A stretch of 64,000 nt of DNA from Cephalotrichum gorgonifer (Eukaryota; Ascomycota; Sordariomycetes; Microascales; Microascaceae): positions 1,479,987 through 1,543,986 of the forward strand of contig ONZQ02000010.1 in NCBI GenBank assembly GCA_900312665.1, given 5' to 3'. The notes beneath the pieces are model-generated. The model ran no database searches. It was given only the letters and a program-made list of their open reading frames with translations, and had not been told where the DNA came from. Each line of letters opens with the position of its first letter. Position 1 is the first letter of the stretch. This document shows, one piece after another, positions 57,701 to 64,000 of the stretch. The translations under genes were made by a program, and so were the position numbers.

Positions 57701-58516
57701 CCAACCCAGTCCTCGCTGTTGGACAACCAAGAGGCATCGTCACATGGTTCCCAGGATGCCTCTGCACCAGCCGGTCCAGCTCATGGAGAGAATATCACCG
57801 GTCCTGAGAGAGTAAACAGTCTCGGTGCGAATGGTACGCAGGAAAGCACCCCGACCGGTAATCCTCTACACTATCAAATGCGAAACTCGGTCACTCATCC
57901 AGGAGTACCGGGGACTTGGCGCGAGCCTTCGCCTCAGTTCGGCGACATGAACAACCACGCGATACCCGCAGAGCCACTGGGAGTGTTGTCGCAACTTTCG
58001 CGGACAGCAATGATGGCACTTGGTTTCAATTTTGATTCGGCTGAGGCTATCCTGCCAACATCAGGGCCCGAGGCGAACATGGACGGTGGGGCTTGGGAGT
58101 TAGACCCTGTCCCAGATTCTCAGGCCGGTACCCTGGGACTTGATTCTCTCAATGCCTCTCCTCCGCTTCATGGGGATACAGCTATATCCCAGCCACCGTC
58201 AACTGCACAGCTATATCACCACCACGGGCTTACCTTGAAGCAAATCCAGCCGCTACCAGATGGGGCCACAACAGTGCCTTTGCCGCCTCCGAACCCATCC
58301 GCGACGGATTTGCAAACTTCCACCAGCACCGATACTGCAGAGTGTGACCCCGGTTTGGCATTGTCCCGAAACCGATCTGCGCCCATCACAGGAGAGGGAC
58401 TTCTCATCTTGACTCCAAAGGAAGACGGGGCAGACGCGGCGGCATCAGATGTGGACTCTCCGCCGGTATTAACACCGACTGGACACACTCCATGGGCAGC
58501 CATCATCCTTAACTGA
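54771..58516 (+). CDS. Large coiled-coil protein with a C2H2-like finger, unknown function
   Basis: Exons 54771-55445, 55513-57412 and 57480-58516 close in frame and give 1,203 aa. Residues 1-115 are helical and charged. About 130-330 is a disordered Ser/Pro and then Asp/Glu-rich region with an NLS-like QKRRR. A C2H2-like finger with unusual spacing (CDQC...H...H) lies at about 350-375, followed by a conserved-looking block (KAGEPYFGRWKG...WFALLMLPRG, VAWIAAKNLRPYD). Residues about 690-860 are almost entirely Arg/Glu/Gln/Lys, a long single helix or coiled coil. The Pro/Ser-rich C-terminal 345 residues look disordered. The finger plus following block recurs in uncharacterised fungal proteins. 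A nuclear, nucleic-acid or chromatin role is inference. The ATG at 54771 is the first in frame; the frame upstream of it has no ATG. Confidence 0.85.
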
Positions 58517-59443
58517 TGAACTAATTAACTTTTGGGTCATTTCCCTTGTTAGTATGTGTTATTATTGGTTCGTGCCACGCTGGATAGCGGATTAGCCGCT
58601 GTTACTCTCGTCGAATTATCACATAATGTAGGAGTGAGACTCTTGAACTCTCGATTAACACGACCTGCCAATTATGTCTCCTGCCACCGAAATCAACCCT
58701 CAATTAAGCTAAAAACTAAAGAAAAGAAGAAAAAAAATCTGGCTTGAGCCCGGAGTTTGGAGTGAAGCGTGTATATTAATGGACATCGGTGTCTCAGGCA
58801 CAGTGTCTCAGGACAATATTGTACCTCGGTAAGTGTGGCACTACATAAAGCGGAAGGAGAATATGATGGATGGTTCCCAGGGTGTTCAGGTGAGGCGAGA
58901 ATGGTATTATCGGTTGAAGAATTTCAAGTTTGTCCTCAAAGGACGAGTTGATTTGGTCTTTGTCCAGCTGTTCTTCAATCACTGCCCACGTCGGTGCAAG
59001 GGTCGACGTTGCGTCATTAATACTAGGGTTACTAAGATTAATACTAGCTACCCCGTCGAGTCCATTTCGGGTACACAAGGTGGCGCGGGTACCACCAAAC
59101 CCGAATGGCTGTCCAACCAGAGAGAAGGGAGGCGCAGGTGGCGCGATATGAGAAGGTCATTGGCTAATCGAACGAAGAAGGTCAGGTCTTCACCTGCACT
59201 ATTAAAGCTGTCCCCGCCCCCAATCTTCGGTTGCATCCATTTCTTCCCCTTCTTCCCCATTTCTGTCCCGACAAGCAAAAATTTGGCTTTTTGCAACGAG
59301 GGAGGTGGATGAGCTATTACCCCTTAAGGTAAAGCATTCCGTAGATAGCCAGTAAGCAAGAATAGAACATTTAAAGACCTCCTGGCCGGATACACGCCAG
59401 GCTCGACAGAACGACACACCTGTCCCTTAACGCCAAATCAGTC
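58517..59443. other. Gene-free stretch
   Basis: About 0.9 kb with no supportable gene. A purine-rich run (AAGAAGAAAAAAAA) lies near 58,722-58,737. Confidence 0.5.
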
Positions 59444-61321
59444 ATGAAAGCGGAGAGTCAAGGTCCGGGCCATCTGGCACCGGCACCTGGCAACATGGCT
59501 GCTCGACTCTGGACAACGATCCGCCAGAACTGGTACCTGGGCTTCACCTCCTTTGGAGGCCCACCGGTCCACTTCAAGATTGTGGGTTTTCTCCAAATAT
59601 GCACCTCATCTGATTCAATCAGATGGTATGGCATTCCTGAGAGGAAGCACGCAGCCCGTCACTGGCCGAAACATCGGCTGCTGAGTCAAGGGGGTGCTGG
59701 ATCAATACTCTGACTAACCATCGGGAGCAGTTCCGCGACAAATTCGTCAAAAAACTGGAATGGATCGATGAGCAAGTGGTAGGTAACGCGATGAGTTACT
59801 TGAAGTTCGGCGGCTAATGATTATATGGAACGGCACAGTACCAGGAGCTGTTTAGCGTCTGTCAAGCCTTCTCTGGCCCGGGCAGTACGAAGATGCATTA
59901 TTGCATCACCCTTCACCATCTTGGTTTCCTTCCCGCCGTCCTCGGCTTCCTGATCTGGAGGTAGGGAAATATACTCCCACCCAATCGGAAACTCTCGTCC
60001 CATTGCCCTCTCCTGTCTCCCTCCTTATATCCTAATAAACTACCTTCCCATTGGCATGTTTCACTGACTAATCCGCCTCGAAAGTCTCCCCGGAGCTATC
60101 GGCATGTACGCCTTAGCCCTCGGCATCTCCAACATCGATGAGTCCCTCCCGCGCGCCGTCTACGCCCTCCTCTCTGGCCTCAACGCTGCCACCGTCGGTA
60201 TCGTCGCCCTTGCTGCCGTCCAACTCTCCGAGAAGGCCATCACCGACCCTTTGACGCGTATACTCGTCTTCCTAGGCGCCGCCGCCGGCATGATGTACAA
60301 TGCTCTCTGGTACTTCCCGTTGCTCATGCTACTCGCAGGCTTGGCGGCTGTGATCCATGACCTCCGGTGGCTACATGGGCCCGTGAAGAGCGTTGTGGGT
60401 TTCAGTAAGAGGGTAGGAAGGGTGCTGAGACGGGAGAAGGAGGCTGTGGAGGAACGACACCGGCAGGGCGAGAGGGTCGAGTTGGAGGATGCACTGGGCG
60501 GGGCCTCTCAGGGGGCCTCGTCTTCTACTCCAGCAGTAGCAGGAAAATCTGACCCCGTCTCCAGTGTCGACAACGGTAGCCGCAACGACAACCCCGAGAC
60601 CGAGCCGGAGCGCCGCGTCGTGCCCCCTGCCCGCCGTTTCGATATGGGCTGGAAAACCGGGCTTCTCATAATCGTTCTGTTCCTCGTCTCTTTCGCAGCC
60701 ATCATGGCCCTCCGCGGTGCCCTGCCAAGCCCGATGCCGCGGCTCTTCGCCCTTTTTGCCAACATGTACCTCGCAGGAACTATCATCTTTGGTGGTGGGC
60801 CCGTCGTCATTCCGCTGCTGCGCGAGTACATCGTCGCCGAGAACTGGGTGTCTGCCCGAGACTTCCTACTGGGACTTGCCATCATCCAAGCCTTCCCTGG
60901 CCCGAACTTCAACTTCGCCGTCTATCTCGGTGCACTTACAGCCATCAACGCAGGGCAACATAGCCTTGCGGGTGCGGTGCTAGGTTTCGTGGGCATGTTT
61001 TTCCCGGGGCTTGTCACTGTGCATGGAACGATGGGAGTTTGGGCTGCGATTAGAGGGAGGAGGTGGGTGAAGTCCGCGCTGAGGGGGTTGAACGCGAGTG
61101 CGGTTGGTTTGATTTACACGGCCGTGTACCGGCTTTGGCAGATTGGGTATATTGATGAGGGCTATGAGCAGGGAACAAGCCTTGCATTGGAACCGTGGTG
61201 GGTTGTTATTACTGCCACGAGTTATGTTTGCGGCTACTGGTTCAAGGTGAGCCCGCCAGTTGCGATCGTCATGGGCGGTGTCATGGGGATGATCTGGTAT
61301 GGGGTTGTATCTACTACCTAA
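59444..61321 (+). CDS. CHR-family chromate transporter
   Basis: Membrane chromate/sulphate-type anion exporter. Exons 59444-59581, 59731-59778, 59839-59960 and 60085-61321 close in frame and give 514 aa. The protein has two CHR domains, each with the signature glycine-proline motif: LGFTSFGGPPVHF in the first (about 33-45) and TIIFGGGPVVIPLLREY in the second (about 335-351), with QAFSGPGSTK and QAFPGPNFN as the matching second motifs. About ten to twelve hydrophobic segments are visible. A hydrophilic loop of about 80 residues with Glu/Arg and Ser runs joins the halves. This is the long, two-domain form found in bacteria and fungi. Substrate is assigned from the family; no metal-response element was recognised upstream. 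Confidence 0.93.
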
Positions 61322-61943
61322 TATCAAAAAGGACGGACGGGAGTAGAAAAAGGGAACGGGGCAGCACGGGGGGGTCTACCTCCTTAGTGCAAGGGAGGTG
61401 GAGGGGGAAATGGTGGAGAGGGAAGATCTGAGGACGAGAGCTACCTTCGATTCACTGTATCATTAACAATAAGATTCTAGAGGACAGGCTTGCACTTCGC
61501 GTCGCGGCTTGGTGGACTTTTCGACTCGTCAAATACCGGATGGATTATTTCGTATAGAGATATAAATCTAGCGGATTTCTCTATGCTGCAGTTGACTAAC
61601 GTGGACCACCCCCATATCGGCACACCCCCATATCGTCACTCATTTTGCACCAACCTATACCAAAACACTACTATTTCTAAATTATATAATAAATTATATA
61701 AATTAAAATTTTACTATCTAATTTCTATTTAAGATAATATTTAGTTATCTAAAGTTAGTTTATTTTTTAAAGAATTTAATATTATATATAGAAGATTATA
61801 TACCCTTGTAACTTTTAATAGAATAAAATTACTAGTAAATTCTTTCTAAGATAGCTATATTATAGTAGTAATTTTAAATAATATTAGAAATCATATAAAA
61901 GAATTTATTTATTAAATTTTTATTATTTATACTAATATATTAA
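61322..61943. other. Transition from normal to extremely AT-rich DNA
   Basis: The base composition changes abruptly at about 61,620. From there to 61,943 almost all bases are A or T with frequent TA steps. No gene is present in this stretch. The pattern fits an RIP-mutated or relic repeat adjoining the LTR element. Confidence 0.75.
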
Positions 61944-62639
61944 TGTTACAGCTCAGCCAAGAGTTTGTTCAACAGTTAGGGCTGAAAGTATATATTATCT
62001 CAAGATAGGGGGAAAGAAGAAAGAGGAAGGCACTGCCTAGCTGCTAGGGAGCAGCTAGGTATAGGTTAGCATAGGGCCTGTACACTCATACTTTGAGTAG
62101 ATATCTATTTCAGTTAGGCATCTAGCAGATAGCACCAGATGCCATATACTGATAACATTCAACAGATTTTTTACCTGTAATATTACCCCCCTCCTCCCTC
62201 ACAGTGCTCTCTATATATATTCGTAGCTAGCCAGTAATCTCTATAATAAATGAATTTTCTCTTACCTCCTTACAGCCTTATCACTACTATATCATTACTC
62301 TTTAGGTCCCTCCTCTTCTTCATAGCACTCTTATACTATACTGTACTTTCCCTAAGTATATCTCATATCACTGCCAGGTCTATAAGGAAGATGCACTCTA
62401 TAATTAGAGGATTATACTGATTCCTGCTAAATCAAGCTGCCTTGATATACTGAGATCCTATTATTCATAATACTCAATAGCCTCTATTAAGAGGGTATCA
62501 ATTAAGCCCATTTTAGGAAGGTATATACCCTCAGGCTCTATCTGTTTAGGAAAGAGTATACCCTCAGGCCCTATATAAGGGGGCTTGTCCTTCAGAGCTC
62601 TCAAAAACCCTCCCTCCTATATATCTACACTTTTTTACA
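61944..62639 (+). repeat. Putative 5' LTR (696 bp), RIP-degraded
   Basis: Begins TGTTACAG and ends TTTTACA, so it has the TG...CA termini of LTRs. It contains a TATATAAG box at 62572-62579 near its 3' end, where a U3/R promoter is expected, and a near-duplicate word (TATACCCTCAGG) at about 62,525 and 62,558. The sequence is rich in TA steps and depleted of coding potential, as after RIP. The match of its first 7 bases to the window end is described under the internal region. No similarity search was possible. Confidence 0.5.
62572..62579 (+). promoter_or_regulatory. TATA box inside the putative LTR
   Basis: TATATAAG followed by a G run and a pyrimidine-rich stretch, about 60 bp before the presumed LTR end. 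This is the position expected for the U3 promoter of an LTR retroelement. Confidence 0.45.
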
Positions 62640-64000
62640 GTAAGTTGAAATTGATTCCAGATCACTATTATTTCACTACTAATATTCTATAGTTATATCT
62701 ACTATCTCTATCTAACAGCCTGCTATTAAGATAAATATTATCTAGCAGTATAGAAGTAGCTATCTTATTTATTAACTTATTATAGAATCTTATATAAATT
62801 TTCTATTTATATATCAAATAAATTTAGTAAGTTTACAGCTTATATATATCGAGTACTGACTATTCTTATATAGATATAGCCCCTTATAAGATATCTGTAT
62901 AGAAGGATAAAGATTATATTACCCTATCTACCACTGCTACTCCTCCTACTAGCTCGATCACTGTAGATATACAGCTTCCTCTATCCTCCCCGGCTCCAGA
63001 TACCCCTCCTATCAGTCCCGCTATCAAGTCTCTTAGCCCCAGTACCTCAGATACTGCAATCTCAATCCCCAATACTCCTACTACTGCAACCCAGCCCCCC
63101 CCTACTACAGCCTTATATAAGTTTTATACTTACTATATCCTTATAGTAGTATCTGATTATATCTAGCCTTATCTTCTAAATATTCTACTATCACTGATAG
63201 TAATCTGAATCCTATAAATTTCTCAGATTTATCTCTTAATTATCTTATTATTAACTTATATAGTCTAAATATATCAAGTCCTCTATTACCTTACAGTCTT
63301 CTGATAGAGAATATAATATTTAATATATCACCTATCTCTGATACTTAGATAATCATCTAGAATATAAATATCTATATTAGATAGATAATATATCTTCCTC
63401 TCTACTTTTTTACTACTTTCTTATACTGATCTTTCCTTTTCTCAGATTCCAGTCAGAAGTATATCTATTACTCTATAGATAGCTATATATATCAGACTAT
63501 AGATCACTATTTCCTTTATACTATCTTATAGCTTATTAACTACTCCTTAGCTCCCTAGTAAACTTATAGATCTTACTAAGAGATACCTTATTATATTAGA
63601 GTACTATAATAATAGTATAAGTATCTATTATCCTCCTCTCTACTAGATTACTACTAACTTATCTCTAGGATAATCAGTTTATAGACTTTATCTATCTCTA
63701 TAGTAAATTATTCCAGGCCTTCCTATCAATCTAAAAGATAAATATTTACATTCTCTCTTCTCTACTAGTTTACTACTAACTTACTAGGCCTACTTTATCT
63801 TAACTTCTATACTCTCTATCCCCCAGTTATCTGATAGTCTGATAATAATATTTACTTATATTATAGATATTCTAGAGGAGTAGCTTATCTAGGAGATTAC
63901 AGCTTCAGTATATCCTCTCTTACCCTCTCTCTTATCTACTATATCCTTATATTAACCTCTTATCTAGGCCTCTACTAATAAGAAGAGTGATTATGTTACA
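62640..64000 (+). mobile_element. Internal region of an RIP-degraded, probably non-autonomous LTR element
   Basis: About 1.35 kb of AT-rich, stop-dense sequence with no open frame and no recognisable gag or pol motif. A purine-rich tract (AATAAGAAGAGTGA, about 63,978-63,991) lies just before TGTTACA at 63994-64000, which is identical to the first 7 bases of the putative 5' LTR. This is the layout expected for a polypurine tract and the start of the 3' LTR. Degenerate CTCTCTACTAGATTACTACTAACTTA-like words recur near 63,635-63,660 and 63,755-63,785. If the second LTR is real, the internal part is too short for a full retroelement. Confidence 0.45.

Noticed and set aside
1..64000. CRISPR arrays, bacterial operons and Shine-Dalgarno sites
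   Set aside because: This is intron-bearing fungal DNA; the only short tandem array is the 58-bp minisatellite, which has no spacers.

Overview
The window is nuclear DNA of a filamentous ascomycete (Pezizomycotina). The evidence is short GT-AG introns of roughly 42-136 bp, fungal-specific families (HET, NACHT with a fungal N-terminal domain, Zn2Cys6 factor, secreted S1/P1 nuclease, fungal P450s), and an abrupt change near 61,620 from balanced base composition to extremely AT-rich DNA of the kind left by repeat-induced point mutation (RIP). Exon models were built by hand from splice signals and reading frame. Wherever the frame closed exactly to a multiple of three I treat the gene as intact.

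Left part (1-21,700): a NACHT-C2H2 NLR-like gene (-), an 11-exon SNF2/RING helicase (+), a GNAT acetyltransferase (-), a Zn2Cys6 factor (+), a P450 (+), a secreted S1/P1 nuclease (-), an MFS transporter with a damaged or unusual junction (+), and an intron-containing tRNA-Val(AAC) (-). No polyketide, peptide or terpene backbone enzyme is present, so this is not a recognisable secondary-metabolite cluster.

Middle part (21,700-39,000): a frameshifted F-box/LRR-like gene, a HET gene with a one-base frameshift, a small secreted 8-cysteine protein split by an intron, a DEAD-box RNA helicase, a second P450, and a second HET gene with its own one-base frameshift. Four long gene-poor stretches separate these.

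Right part (39,000-61,300): a Upf1-like SF1 helicase preceded by a 58-bp minisatellite and interrupted by an in-frame TAG. Convergent to it, across an assembly gap, is a 986-codon open frame that joins a putative cysteine protease, a long acidic linker, a GIY-YIG-like nuclease and three Myb/SANT repeats. This is the most unusual gene in the window. Then come an orphan STAND N-terminal-domain protein, a broken coiled-coil gene, a truncated gene fragment, an 'up-regulated in Daf-2'-like protein, a peroxisomal enoyl-CoA hydratase/isomerase, a large coiled-coil C2H2-like protein and a CHR-family chromate transporter. The end (61,944-64,000) looks like a RIP-degraded LTR element whose second LTR begins at the window edge.

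Two themes stand out. First, self/non-self recognition genes are concentrated here (NACHT, two HET, a STAND N-domain orphan, F-box/LRR). Second, single-base lesions or nonsense codons fall mostly in these accessory genes, while metabolic and nucleic-acid genes around them are intact.
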